In this document: positions 26,454 to 39,137 of the stretch, in pieces | Layout: each line of letters begins with the position of its first letter | How positions within the stretch are numbered: position 1 is the stretch's first letter | Source: Paramecium pentaurelia | Taxonomy: Eukaryota > Ciliophora > Oligohymenophorea > Peniculida > Parameciidae | Assembly (NCBI GenBank): GCA_905183005.1 | Contig: CAJJDO010000021.1 | Location: forward strand, 318,773-382,772 | Length of the DNA stretch: 64,000 bases | Direction: 5' to 3' | Position numbers and translations under genes: made by a program | The notes under the pieces: generated by a model | The model's database searches: none | The model's input: the letters and a program-made list of their open reading frames with translations, nothing else | What the model was told of the DNA's origin: nothing

Positions 26454-27414
26454 AATTATTTATCATTTAAACTTAAGGCATTTGATTTTATTATAATGAT
26501 ACTAAATCATTTGTATTACTTGTTTTTAATAAATTTGAAAATAATCCATTTTAATTTTATTATGGTGATTATTATTTTTAATTTTAAGGGGATGATTATT
26601 TTTATTATTATTCTTATTATACTTATGGTTTTAATTAAAAGATTAATTTTCCAAAAATATTTTCAGGTGCTCCTAATTATTAATTACTCTATTCTTTTAT
26701 TTATTCATTTTAATTCTACACCTAAACAGGAAATTAAAGTGAGATATTTTTATTCTCTGCTAAAATTTAAATATTTTATATTTAGTTAGCTTATGTAACT
26801 TAACTTGTAATGCAATTATCAGATTCTTATTTAGAATCTTATATTTCATGTAGATCTTTTAAGTTTGAAAATTCAAATTATGTTATTTTTTTTTCAGAAA
26901 CCTTATTACTTGAATTTTGTTTAAATTATTTTGGGCTTTCTATAGGTAATGAATCATCAATTTTAGAGTTTTTTCTAAATCTTTTTACTTCTTAAACTTC
27001 TTAATTCTAACTTGTAAATGAGAAATCCTTATTACTTTTATTTAATTTTCGATCTTTTCTACTAGGAACAGGTAACATATCAAAGGATTTTATATTCTCA
27101 ATATAAGTTTGCTCTTAAAATTTTTCTTATTTTACTTCCTCTAAAATTGTTTTTCTTCTTCTATATGAAATAAGTTCAAAATCATCTGAACTTGATTCTG
27201 CTTCTTCCATTTAAATTGGTTTGATTATTGTTTATTTATCCTCATTTACTTTTATTTTTTTGTATGGAGCCACATTCATAATGAGATAATCAGATTCTTA
27301 ATCAATTAAATTTTACAAGTAATTTTATCTCTACCTTTCTCTATATTTTTTTATAAATAAGTAAACATTCCATCCAAAGAAACTAAAAATTGTGGCTGTT
27401 AAGGTGAATTCCAT
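25840..27414 (-). CDS. Transmembrane FG-nucleoporin-like protein
   Basis: Intron-free minus-strand frame of 524 residues. A hydrophobic helix near the N-terminus (TATIFSFFGWNVYLFI) is followed by a basic patch (KKYRERQRQN), then an acidic/basic middle region. The Q/N/S-rich C-terminal half carries spaced FG-type motifs: NIFGK, FTFGIN, VQFGN and SLFGNMFS, plus GLF repeats (GLFSN, GLFDS, GLFNF). A single N-terminal membrane anchor plus an FG domain is the layout of pore-membrane nucleoporins such as POM121, and of the transmembrane Nups Pom121 and Pom82 described in Tetrahymena. An NPC role is inferred from architecture only. A glutamine run at residues 322-349 is encoded entirely by TAA. It could instead be another Q-rich membrane protein. 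Confidence 0.7.
26368..26451. repeat. (TTA)n microsatellite encoding polyGln
   Basis: Plus-strand TTA repeat: 7 units at 26368-26388, one ATA at 26389-26391, then 20 perfect units at 26392-26451. On the minus strand this is 20 consecutive TAA codons, one TAT and 7 more TAA, read as Gln20-Tyr-Gln7 inside the FG protein. Under the standard code it would be 20 stops in a row. Repeat length is likely to vary between alleles. Confidence 0.95.
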
Positions 27415-27554
27415 TTATATAAATATTATAATAATAATTTTAAAATATTTGATTCAATACTAAATATCAAATGTTAAACTATTCTTCCTTTTCTATCTAT
27501 TCCAACTTAAATTAATATTCTTAACCTAAACTTTTCCTTTATGAAAAATATGCA

Positions 27555-28164
27555 TCAATCTGTACACCTTTAAAATTTTATCTATTTAGAAATCATTTCC
27601 TTCTAACATTACCCTTCTTTTTATAAATGTAATATTTATTTCTTAAAAAGTACACTTCCATTCTCATTTGGATTCTAATTTTGTTTTAATGTAATCTCTG
27701 TTTTATAATTTCTTTTAAAATTATGAAGTTCTTGCTTTTAGTAAAATTCTTTATCTTCTTTCAATGTTCTAATTTTCTTTTTCAATTCTTCAATCTATAA
27801 TAATTAAAAAAATGCTAATAACAATTTGAATTTCTATAAGTACTATTTTTATTTCAAAGTATAATATTAATTTTTTAATTATAAAATCAAACCATTTAGT
27901 ATTTTAGTTAATTTTATTGTTCATTTTTTAAATATTCTTTTTATTCTCTCAAGTTCCTAAATTATTCTAATTTATGTCTTTATTTCTTAAAAAATAACTG
28001 ATTTTCTAAATATTAAAATTAAAAAATACCCAATTTAAACTTCAATTAAGATAGTTATTATTTCTATATACATATACAATTGCGGTGTTTGAATCAAGTA
28101 AATATTTTAATAAGATTCTGCAAATATAAAACTAGGTATTTGAAATAATCAATTTGAAATTCAT
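27555..28164 (-). CDS. Short coiled-coil protein, gene model uncertain
   Basis: The 3' part is a clear minus-strand coiled coil (IEELKKKIRTLKEDKEFYQK) ending in TGA at 27555-27557. Upstream, another coiled-coil stretch (HKLEQFRNLREQKEYLKNE) lies in a frame that joins it only if about 50 nt are removed near 27850-27900. The first exon would need a further 38-nt and a 24-nt intron. The start at 28164 is therefore tentative. No domain beyond the coiled coil. It lies between the FG-protein start and the stop of the two-TM gene, all on the same strand. Confidence 0.4.
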
Positions 28165-28250
28165 TATTATAATAAAACTATTTAAATTAAAATACACTTA
28201 AGAAATAATTATATTATGAATTATTTAATTACTCAAAATTTATAATGAAA

Positions 28251-30150
28251 TCAATATTAGCTTATTTAACTAATATCAAGTTAAACATTCAATTATCTAC
28301 TTTATGAGGCTGAATTTAATTTATCTCTATTTGAAATTGAGCTTAAGTCATCATTAGCATCATTTTTAGAAAGATTTTCAAACAAATTAACTAAATCATC
28401 ATCTAAAAATTCAAGTAATTAATAATCTGTATATGTTTTATCCACTTTATTCTTGATTTTTTTATAACTAGAAAAAGCTTACTCTAATCTAAGTTTCATA
28501 GGCATTTCATCTTCAAGCATAAATAAATATTATTTTTGTTATTCCAAAGCTTTAATTTTATCAGAAACTTTTCTATTAAATAAATCAGCTGGAATTATAG
28601 GTTTAGGTAAACAATTAAATATATTTAACTATTCATTTGAGAATAGAACATATTTTAATTTATCAAATTCATAGATTTTACTTATTATCAATGCTACATC
28701 TAATTTTTGTGAACATTTAGTTTTTGCATATCTAATTTATTATTTAACCTTTCTTTTACAACAAAATGAAACTAAAAATAAATCAATTATTCCTAAATTT
28801 AATTATTATTTTGATTGTGTTAAATATTTCTAAATTTCAGATTAATTGTTTCTATTTCTATTTGATTTTATTATATTCGGTTTTTTTTTTTTCAGATTTG
28901 TATTAACTACATCATATTATTACTATGAAGATTCTTTATATATAGTTTAACTTTTATTTAAGTCATTTAAAGATTCTTCTTTTATTTCATCTTTAAATAA
29001 TTAAGACTTCTCATTTATTTCAAATCTAAATAATTTATTTACCAAATGTACATTCATTAAAGTGATAACTATAGGTGTAACAAATATTTTAAATAATAAA
29101 ACTGCTACATTCCAAAATCCTCCAATCTTTCCTAAAATTGCTTAAATTTTTATATAATTTCTTTAATATGTAGATTATTTTCCATCTAAATAAATAAAAT
29201 GATTTATTAAAAATATATTATTGTAAGTAGATGATTCTTCTCTCCATTAATTTTAAATTAGGCCAGAAAATGAATTTCTATTTTCCAAAATAAATCCATC
29301 ATCTGTAATTATATTTATTTATTTTAGTGTTTAATAGATGGATCTTGATGTTTTTAGAGAGAATGATGCTTATTACATACTTTGAATTTATGAAAAAGGC
29401 TATAAGAACTCATTCAATTATAATAAATTATCGCTTAAATGTATACCATAAAATCCAGCTTTTGCTAAATCCTAGATTTCTTCAATTGGAGCACATTCAT
29501 TATATGTTGTTGTATTATGACATATTTGAATCTATATTTAAAGATATTAAAACTCAATAGCTTGTAATACACCCTATAATTTCTTATAATTTATTTAAAA
29601 TATTTACTGGTGGATTTCTTTTCCAAGCTTCATTTTATAAGCATTGGACTGTTCCTAATTGGAGTTTCCCAAAATATTCTTTTTAACTCTCAGTTACTGC
29701 ATGATCAAGTGAGCAAGCCTCAATTGGATATTCTTAACATCTAAATAATTACACTAACTCTTACGATGAAATAACTTATGTCGTATTATCTGTTTTATTA
29801 AAAATCCTCTCTCTTTTACAAGTATTTACATTAATTTAAAAATACCTTTTTACATTTTTAAATGGTTATGTACTTAATCCAGTTAAAGTTACAGCTATTG
29901 TGAAATTCTAATTCATCAATGGAATTTCCTAAGAATATTATGTAATACTTACACTACTTTCTATTAATTAAGAATCATATTAAATAACATTTGGGTCACT
30001 ATGATTATATAACTTAGCAAGTTCAATCCATAAATATAAAAGACAAAATCCAAAAATTATTAGAGTTGAAAAAGCTCCAAAGCTTGTAGAAAATCTTTCT
30101 TTTTTTAATATAGTAAATCCAGGTAGTTATCCAAATATGTCAACTTACAT
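28251..30150 (-). CDS. Two-TM membrane protein with Cys-rich ectodomain
   Basis: 613 residues after introns of 24 and 34 nt. It starts MQVDIFGQLPGFTILKKERF, followed by a membrane helix (FSTLIIFGFCLLYLWIELA) at about residues 25-45. Next comes an ectodomain of about 270 residues with spaced cysteines and N-glycosylation sites, then a second helix (FWNVAVLLFKIFVTPIVITL) at about 320-345. The rest is a long, basic and Gln-rich cytoplasmic tail with a CCKRK cluster. Short N-tail, two helices and a large Cys-bearing loop is the topology of P2X and ENaC/ASIC channels, but I see no diagnostic P2X or ENaC motif. I call it a ciliate two-TM membrane protein of unknown role. Confidence 0.75.
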
Positions 30151-31332
30151 TTATAAAGCATTGAAAATTGCTTTATACGAAGAAATATTTGATTTCTAAT
30201 ATTTTAGCATAAATACAAATTAATTGTTATTTATCACAGTAAAGCAACGAAATAAATATCAATTAATAGTTGATTTTTTCAACGAAATCATAAGTATTTC
30301 AAAAATAAAATTGACAAAAATATTAAGATGTTCTTACAAAATATTTTTTATTTTTCCCTAAACTTTATAAATTGTAGTAATAATCAACAATTAAATTATT
30401 AAAAACTCTTATGTCACTATGGGTTACAAATCACGAGATGATTTTATTTATAGGTTAAAGTATAAAACCCTATTTATATTTAAATCATTTATTATATGAT
30501 ATTATTATAAATATTATATAAATATTCTTAAAATTGAGAAACTTATTTATAAAGTTGATTAATATTTTAGAAAACCTTTAATAATTGAAATTATTAATGA
30601 TAGATGGGGTATATAACTAAATTTAAATCAATATTGATACAATTATGAACTCTTTCTTAAATTAGTATTAGCTTCTATAATTTAAAATTAAGAGTAATAT
30701 TTTAACCAAATATATCATTGCAGACAAATTTCTTATATTTAATAAAATATTCAAGATTTTTTATTGAGATAAATATGATATACTAAACATAAATTTAACA
30801 ATTTTTCAAGATTCTAGATATAATTTATAATTAATAAAATGTTAATATTGATTGTTTGTTTTTACATAAATAATTATATAAATCATTTGAAGCTCAAATG
30901 AATATAATTAAATTATGTACTTTATAAAAGATGAATATTTTATTTATTTATTATAATAGAATTCCATAATTTATTGATAAATATTTCAATTCATATATTT
31001 TTAGATTAAACAATTAAGTTAATATGATAAAGTGGAATAAAGGATTGATATATTTCTATATGGATTATTTATAAAATTCATAATATATTATAATGAAAAA
31101 AATAGAAGATTATAATTAAAAACTGATTTTTATTATCGAAATCGATTAAGATAGTAAACTGAATAGAAATGTAATGGGATTGAAGTTGAGAAAGTGATAT
31201 ACTAATAATATGTTATAATTAATAAATATTTTGGGGGTATGTGACAAGATTTAATTAATTTAATTTGCTCTAGAAAAAGGTGTAAGAATTGTCATTCGTA
31301 ATCAATAATATCTTTTATTTATCTGTAAACAC
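30151..31332. other. Intergenic region upstream of actin
   Basis: About 1.2 kb of AT-rich sequence between the divergent starts of the two-TM gene and actin. I find only chance-length open stretches (a plus frame from 30419 meets TGA at codons 27, 73 and 120). It presumably contains the actin promoter. No element is recognisable by eye. Confidence 0.5.
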
Positions 31333-32514
31333 ATGTCTGAAGAACACCCAGCAGTCGTTATTGATAATGGATCAGGATAATGCAAAGCCGGTATTGCAGG
31401 AGATGATGCTCCAAGATGCTGCTTCCCCGCTGTTGTTGGAAGACCCAAGCATTAAGGAATTATGGTTGGTATGGACAGCAAAGAAGCCTATGTTGGTGAT
31501 GAAGCTTAAGCCAAGAGAGGTGTTTTAGCACTCAAGTACCCAATTGATAATGGTATTGTCAATAATTGGGATGGTATAGAATGTGTTTATAAATTATTTA
31601 GATATGGAAAGAATCTGGCATCATGCTTTTTTCAATGAATTAAGAGTCACACCAGAAGACCATCCAGCTCTTTTGACTGAAGCTCCAATGAATCCAAAGG
31701 CTAATAGAGAAAAGATGACATAAATCTTATTCGAAACATTTAATGTGCCTTCATTCTACGTTGCTATTCAAGCTGTGCTCTCCCTCTATGCTTCAGGAAG
31801 AACAACTGGTATTGTTGTTGATTCTGGAGATGGTGTATCACACACAGTCCCAATCTATGAAGGTTATGCCCTTCCACATGCTGTCCTCAGAATTGACTTG
31901 GCAGGAAGAGCCTGTACTCAATACTTGGTTAATATCTTGAATGAATTGGGTGTTTCATTCACATCATCAGCTGAAATGGAAATTGTAAGAGATATGAAAG
32001 AGAAATTATGTTATGTTGCTCTTGATTATGAAGAGGAAATGAAGAAATACAAAGAAAGTGCTGCTAACAATAGACCCTATGAATTACCAGATGGAAATGT
32101 TGTTGTCATCTAAAATCAAAGATTCAGATGTCCTGAATTACTTTTCAAACCAAACTTCATTGGTCTTGAAGTCTCAGGTATCCATGAATTAACATTCAAA
32201 TCAATTATGAAGTGCGATATTGATGTCAGAAAGGATCTGTAAATATTTTAAATTTATGTTTAAGTTATGGAAATGTTGTCATGTCCGGAGGTACAACAAT
32301 GTTCCCAGGAATCCCAGAAAGATTGAGCAAAGAATTAACATCACTTGCACCATCATCAATGAAAATTAAAGTTGTTGCCCCACCTGAAAGAAAATTCTCA
32401 GTCTGGATTGGTGGATCAATCTTATCATCATTGTCAACATTCTAAGCCATGTGGATCACAAGAAGCGAATACGACGAAAGCGGTTCAACCATTGTTCACA
32501 GAAAGTGTTTCTGA
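31333..32514 (+). CDS. Actin
   Basis: 375 residues, the canonical actin length, after two introns (31574-31601, 28 nt; 32239-32264, 26 nt). ATP-binding and filament-forming cytoskeletal protein used in endocytosis, food-vacuole traffic and cyclosis. The match is clear throughout: VVIDNGSGQCKAGIAGDDAP, GIVNNWDDMERIWHH (the intron splits an Asp codon), YVAIQAVLSLYASGRTTG, DSGDGVSHTVPIYEGYALPH, SGGTTMFPGIPERL, WIGGSILSSLSTFQAMW and the terminal IVHRKCF. It is a bona fide actin rather than an Arp, but diverged from animal actin in places (LAGRACTQYLVNILNELGVS). Codons ending in C are commoner than in its neighbours, as expected for high expression. No other actin appears nearby. Confidence 0.97.
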
Positions 32515-32992
32515 GAGATAAATCATATCAATAATCATTACAAATATCATTTTATAAATTCACAATTTCGTTTTTTCATTTGATTTTCTAAATCAATTAT
32601 TAAACTTTACGATTATATTTTTATATTTATTCCAATTAATTATAAACATTAAGCACTTTTCTATTTAATAAATACCAAGTATCATACGAATTGTTAATAT
32701 TAAACTTTTATTCTCCATAAATTATATTATGTCTTAGTTCTTATATGACTAATGAATGCAAGATTCTGATATATTCGAGGAGTTCTTACCTAATTATCAA
32801 AATTCAATTAGTAAATAATGCATACCGAATCTAAATATATATAATTTCTAAACTTGAAAATATCATCAGATTCAAGCCTCTTTGTATCAGAATCTTCAGT
32901 TAAAGATGAGACTATTGATAATGGACTATTCATATCACAAATATTCTTGTAAAAAAAAGATTATTTGATTTAATTAAGTATCTTAGGCAAAT

Positions 32993-33316
32993 ATGGATAG
33001 TCAATATTGGTCTAATTACTATACGTTTAGGATTATTTTTAATAAAAAAACAATTATGGTTATTTTAATGTTGATTATTATAATAACCATATTTATTTTC
33101 GTATGTTATGTCATGGCATATATGTTATAAATTCAATTAATTAAATCAAAACTGTCATTAAGTAGAATATATTTGGAATCATTAATAAATAAATAATATC
33201 ATTTCAATATTTTAATTTAATTAAGAATAGTTATATTAGATAATTTTTCCATGTAATATAAATTATATAATAATGACTTATTGTCATATATTATATAAAG
33301 GAGTAATAAGATTTGA
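32993..33316 (+). CDS. Possible small single-TM protein, 107 aa
   Basis: Intron-free frame of 108 codons with one strongly hydrophobic segment (MVILMLIIIITIFIFVCYVM) after about 20 polar residues and a tail of about 60 residues. The length is only modestly above chance for this composition. A competing overlapping frame (about 32850-33280) is also open, so this is a weak call. It is the only candidate in the 1.3 kb between actin and the tandem family. Confidence 0.3.
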
Positions 33317-33860
33317 TATTAAATTTAAGAATATAATGGTTAGTATTAATAAAATTAACATATCTTGCCTTACTTACATTATTGTTATTTTTTGTATAAA
33401 CCTGCATTATCTAATTAACTTTGAGTTTTAATTGTCAAATTTTTTAATTTAAATGTAATAAATTAGCATTAGAATAATATATATTTTATTTTTAACATTT
33501 ATATCTCTTACACAGAAAAATATCTAAGAAATCTTCATCTTTATAATAAAATCAAATGATAAATTTTTTAATTAATAAATAACACATTAAATTAATTAAA
33601 TGTATATTGATAAATCATGATCTTATTACTAAATGAGATAGTTAATTTAGTAAAAGAAATTGATATTGCAGTTTACGAAGTAATAATGATATTAAAATTT
33701 TAGGTTTGGCATTCAGGAAATTTTTCAATTGTATTTTTACACTCCAATAATTTTGGATATAAATTTTGAGTATCAGTTTAATAATACTTATAACATGAAT
33801 TATTATTTCTTATAAATTATTTAGAAAATAGTTAATTTTATTTACAAATATAATCAAAAA

Positions 33861-35444
33861 TCATAAAATAGAATGTAGATTACTTAGGATTTTAGAAAAT
33901 TTTGTATAAATTTCTAAAAGCCATTCTTAATTTTTTTCTATTATGTTTTGAAAATTTTATCTATCATGAAGCCCATAAATAAGGGATTATTGTTGATCAA
34001 TATTATCATCAGTTATTATAGAGATATCCTATGATTTACTTATTTTTATTCTTCTTTAAAATAATTAAGTTGAAGGTTCATCATATTATTTTAATTCAGA
34101 AAAATAATCTTAAAATATTATTTATAATATCCCCAAAATAGCTAGAATTATAAACTTACAAAGCATTTTGTGATTAATATTTTGATAAACTATATGATTT
34201 GAGCTGTCTATCAAATGTTATGCTAGCAACCTGAAAATGAAATATTCACTTATAATCAATTTTTCTTAATAGTTTCCAATTTTAATAGTATTTTTTGTAT
34301 AGTATTTAGTTCTTTTTGATACAAATATAGGAGCTTTATTATTTTAACTTTTAAATAATGATAAAAATAAAGAAGTTTAAATTATTTCTGGAATTTAATC
34401 TTTTTCTGTAATTTTTTCCATATTTTTCATAACTTAATTTGTTAATTAAATAAATTAATGTTGTCTATTCTAAATAGAACTGGGACTATTGGGATTATCT
34501 GAATTTTCATTTGATTGTTGTATAAATTAATTAGACGAAAATGATTTGAATAATGGGTCTATAATTTTAGATATCCATTGTTTAATTATTAATTTGCAAA
34601 CCAGTACATTTTAATTGGCTATTTTTTCAAGACATATTGTATACTTCTATCGCATTTACTTCAATAATTAAATTTTTTGATTTCTTTTTTACCTTTCTAT
34701 AGATATAATTATACCTATAATTTTTTGTCCATCTAATATAAGCTAAGATAAATAAAAAATAGACTTTTAATCGAGATATTTTGAGATGAGATCTTTTCTT
34801 TCTATATTTAAGTTTATTTTCTCTGAATGTAGGATTTTTTTTGGTATAAGGTAATTGTAAGTATGAAAATTCTTCTTATTAATTTTAAAATTCTCTAGAA
34901 TTTTTCTATCTTATTCTAATTTACTTTTAATTTCTATTGGTATTCTTATAAGATATAGAGTCAGATTAATTATCATATTTAAAAGGATACTAATATTCAA
35001 AAGATTAAGCTCTTTTTGTTTCAAATCCGTTTTAATATTAAGGATCTTAAAATTCTTAATCAGTTAATGCAGATTGTTTTGGTTTAGTAACTGGGGGTAG
35101 CAAATGATTTTAGCAGAATTTCCAAAGTTTAGATAATTCTTTTTATTATTATTGAATTTCTCTACTCAAAAATTCTTAATGTTACTTTAAACTCAAGTTC
35201 TCTAATTCCTGCATTTTCGATTATATTATTTAATATTAAGATCGTCTAAATATTACTATATTAGTTACTCACTATTTTATAAGAGATAACTATCATTTGA
35301 AGGTTCTTTTCCTTAGATTTAGTCTAAAAAGACTGATTAATTTCTTAATTTCAATATATAAGGTTGATGATAAAAATCATTTGAGGGTGGAATAATCATT
35401 GCATTTTTGTCTGTAGTATGCAAATTAAACTGTCCTGGATACAT
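33861..35444 (-). CDS. Tandem family member D, 508 aa
   Basis: Fourth and most downstream copy of a minus-strand tandem family (see 35512, 37083 and 39138). Two introns (23 and 34 nt) give exactly 509 codons. The N-terminal third is Gln-rich and coiled (QSKMQELENLSLKQHQEFLS). A hydrophobic, base-flanked helix follows (VYFLFILAYIRWTKNYR). The C-terminal half carries the family core (IFVSKRTKYYTKNTIKI, then QEKLIISEYFIFRLL), and the gene ends with a GLHDRQNFQNII...W helix pair. The motifs match member C closely enough that recent duplication is likely. No known domain recognised. It stops 1347 bases from actin and starts 67 bases from the stop of member C. Confidence 0.82.
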
Positions 35445-35511
35445 TTATTATAGTATAAATTTGATGATGTAATTAAAATAAATATTAAAAAAATTGAATT
35501 GATATATCTAA

Positions 35512-37011
35512 TCATATTTAATAGTGTAGGTTCAAAATAATTTTATGGAAAATTTTACTTATATTTTATATCCAATCTATTTGCTGTTAAAATAAAATTT
35601 CAAATTACGATCGATCTTACAAACCTAAAATCAGTAATTCATTATCATCAATTTTGTCTTCTAAAATCATTAATGCTTTTAAATTTTCATCTAAAACAAT
35701 TTTTCTTTAATACAATTCAACATTTATTTATTTAATCTATTTAACATCTTCAAAATAGTCAATATATAAGATTTAAATAAAACTTGCAATTACAGTAGCA
35801 AAAAATTTGATTAGTTTTTCATGTATTCGATTATGATATTTGAAATTATTAAATATATTTAACATATTCTGAATAATTAGACGAAAGAATATGTATTCTC
35901 CTATTATCAATTTTTCTTATTGACTTGATATTTTTATACTGTTTTTTTAATAAAAATTGGTTCTTTTTGCAACAAACAAAGATGCTTTAGAATTTTATGA
36001 TAAAAATAATGACAAATACATTAGATTGACTATTAATTTTGGTAAAACATTTATTTAAGTCATTTTTTCAAGTCGAATAAAGAAATCTAAAGTTATTTTT
36101 AGTATTAATCCTTGTCGATAAATTATATTATCATATGAACTTGGATCATAATCTTTAATTTGACAATGTTTTAGGAATTCAGGTTTAGTAAGTTCAATAA
36201 TGAATTCATCAAATACATTTTCTACCCATTAATAAAGTGCTAATTTTATTTGATCTTCATTAATTGATAAGATATACGATTTAGCATTCTAGAATTTCTC
36301 TCTAATTTATTTTAATTTTTTTGCTTATTCTTATCTTTTTAATCTAAAATTCTTGGTCCATCTTACATAAGCAAGTACAACCAAGAAGATAATTTTCATT
36401 TTCTATTGATATTTCTTAGGTTTTTAAGGTATTTTATTTTTTTACATTTTAAACTCAAAATCAGTTTAATTATCTTTCATTTGAATTTAATGTATATCTT
36501 TAATCTTATTTTCTGACTTTTTCTCTATTTATTCTTCATTGAATGTAGTTATGTCGCTATTTTGATCATTAAATAAATGATGTTATTATAATTAAGAGAT
36601 CATAGATTTAGCATTTTATATTTACTAAAAATTAGTGTTTTGATGTTAGAAATTTATTGATGGTAATTTTTATTTAGATATTATTTTAAAAGTGTTTTCT
36701 ACATCTTATTAGATTTTAACTACTTATTATTGAAGCATTTCATTTTGTAATTTTAATTATCTATTTTAAATTTCTATTAATTGGTGTTTAAGCAATTCAT
36801 TTTGAGTATTCATTACTTATTATAGCTTTCCTTAATATTCAATATGTGATTAAGCTAAAAGGCTTTTTCTTAGATCATTTTCAAATGAGGATTAATATTG
36901 CCCTCTATTACTTTAGAGTGAAAGGCTATTGCTTCTAGATGAAATCTAATATCGTTAATGTAAAGAGGATCGATTATTTTACCATAAATATTATGGCTTA
37001 TTTGGATTCAT
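35512..37011 (-). CDS. Tandem family member C, 499 aa
   Basis: Intron-free frame of exactly 500 codons on the minus strand. N-terminal Ser/Gln-rich region, then a coiled coil (NELLKHQLIEIQNRQLKLQN). Next is the hydrophobic basic-flanked helix MKIIFLVVLAYVRWTKNFRL and an amphipathic region (LYQWVENVFDEFIIEL). The family core is LFVAKRTNFYQKNSIKI with QEKLIIGEYIFFRLII, and the terminal helix pair is GLQDRSQFEILFQQQIDWIQ. The single LAYVRWTKN helix could associate with a membrane or be a buried helix. There is no signal peptide. Function unknown. It is the best reference sequence for the family because no intron choice is involved. Confidence 0.87.
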
Positions 37012-37082
37012 GTTTGCATCTAATACTTTTTATTATAAAAACAGCATGTATATATATATATATAAATAAATAATTATAAAAA

Positions 37083-38615
37083 TCAAATGTTATTCAAAGT
37101 TGCCAAATTTTTGACACAATTTCTAAACAATGTCGAAATATCTTCATACCATTTCTAATTTTATTTTATTAAGATTTCATAAAATTAAAAATTATTCAAA
37201 CCTACAATAATATTCTCATTTTATTCAATAACTTCATCTTCAATAATGTTTATATCTTAATTTTTATTTTTACTAATGCTTAATCTTTTCTATATAATTT
37301 TAGATATATTTGGTTAATATTATTTCATATCCTTAAAGTAATTCATAAAGAGAATTTATATCAAACTGCAAATAGAAACAAGTTAAAATTTACATTCGGC
37401 TAAATGATGATCATTAATGTATAGTATCTAATTGGATTCTGATATTATTTACTCGATTATAAATGAAAAGAATATATAATCACAAATTATAAGTATTTAT
37501 TCTTTTTTAATTAATTTTGTCTTAATTCTTTTGGCTACAAATAAATTGCCTTTCTTATTTATTTATAATATATGATATTAGGCTAATGCTAAAATATCGT
37601 TATTGAAATTTTGTGCTTTTGTCATATCATAAAGATCTTGAAAAAATAATAAAGTTAAATTCATCATCCATTATTTGCGCTTCTGAATAAATTTTTTATC
37701 ATTTGGATTTTAATTTTATTTAAAATTTTAAGTAAATCTACTCTATTAAATTGTCAGCAATAATTTTTACAATAATTTTTCAAGCCAATTCATTTTTATT
37801 TCTGTAATTTATTATTAATTAAAAGCATCTACTTTAGTTCTTATATCTTTTAATTTTTATATTGATTTCATTTTTTTTTATTTCAAAAGCTTAATTAATC
37901 GAAATATAAAAATTAATATTAAGCTCCACTATTTAAATATATTTTAATTTTTAGACTTTTAAATTTTTTCAAACTCTTCTTTTACCAATTGATATGGTTA
38001 ATTAAATCTACTCTAAAAAAAATTAATATAATTAGGAATTTATTTATTTTATTTACTCTCAATTTAATATTTGGTATTTTATGAATCAACAGATATTCTA
38101 AAATCTAAAACTTAATTGCAATCAATCATTTTATTTTATTATATAATAGGGATTTCTTCTTCTAATAATTAAAAATGTGAGTATTTTTTATTTTTATTGT
38201 TGACGGTTATTGATCTTTGTCGATTACTGGCTTCATCTTTAAATGTATTAGTATTTTATTTCTAATCAATAGTAGAGTATTAATTAAAGTGATATAATGG
38301 TTAATTATAGTTTTTCTGATGTTTCATTTCTGCAGCATTTAAAAATAATGAATTTCTTTATTCAGCAAAAAGATCTCTTTCTTTTTTGTCAATTCGTTAT
38401 TAGAGAAATAATTTATTTTAAATTTCTTTTTCAATTTGATTAGATTATTATTATAATGATTTTCTTCTCTCTTGCTCTTTTTAAAAACTTCTTTTCATTA
38501 TTTCACTTTCAATATATTTAGAAAGTTAAGGTAATTGATTTTTTTACATATTTTGGTTAGGTTTAAACTCTTACATTGGATTTCTAGTAGGAGGAAATAA
38601 AAAGGAATTAAACAT
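37083..38615 (-). CDS. Tandem family member B, 510 aa
   Basis: Intron-free frame of 511 codons. A charged coiled coil at the N-terminus (MKRSFQKEQERRKSLQQQ) is followed by a Gln/Asn-rich linker, a hydrophobic helix with basic ends (FKQWSLILIFIFRLIKLLKQ) and the family core in diverged form (NLFVAKRIKTKLIKKEQIL, then IICDYIFFSFII). The terminal pair is GLNNFQFYEILIKQNQKWYE. Compared with C and D it lacks the RWTKN motif but keeps the FVAKR motif and C-terminus. It is followed by member C 71 bases downstream in the direction of transcription. Confidence 0.85.
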
Positions 38616-39137
38616 TTTTGCAGTTTAATTATATTTAATTTTTTGTGGAACACAATTGTATTTTAACTCATTTGTAATAAAAATATAATCAGTATGATAT
38701 CATAAAAATTATTACAATTAAGAAAAAAAGTATTAATGAACATCTACAATATTGTTTAAAAAATGTCCATTTTTTAATAAAATCTGTCTTATTTTGATGA
38801 ATGATTCAAATAAAAAATTGTTTTTTTCACTTAAATCAATATAACTTTAATTTATATGGAAACATTCTTAGAAAATTTAAGAATAAGTATAAAATATTAA
38901 AATATCAATCTGAATGATACTACCTAATTCTATTACTTTTATTTTTATTAAAGATTATGTTTGAAAGTTCTATATTATATTATAATTAATTTGCCTAATC
39001 ATAGATATATTTTGTTATTTATAATATTATTTTAGAATTATGGAAGGATACTTAAAGAGAATGTAATACTAAATAAAAGATATAAATATATGTTTATGAT
39101 TTAATCAAAAAAATGAATAAAAAGTATTGAATAATAA

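Noticed and set aside
26349..26789. Plus-strand open frame rich in Ile/Leu over the TTA repeat
   Set aside because: It is the antisense shadow of the FG protein; the Ile run is only the TTA microsatellite read in another frame.
30419..30778. Plus frame upstream of actin with TGA at codons 27, 73 and 120
   Set aside because: TGA spacing is what chance predicts at this base composition; segments are AT-driven and show no motif.
37041..37070. (TA)n tract between two family genes
   Set aside because: Simple AT-rich repeat; common throughout and without supporting regulatory evidence.
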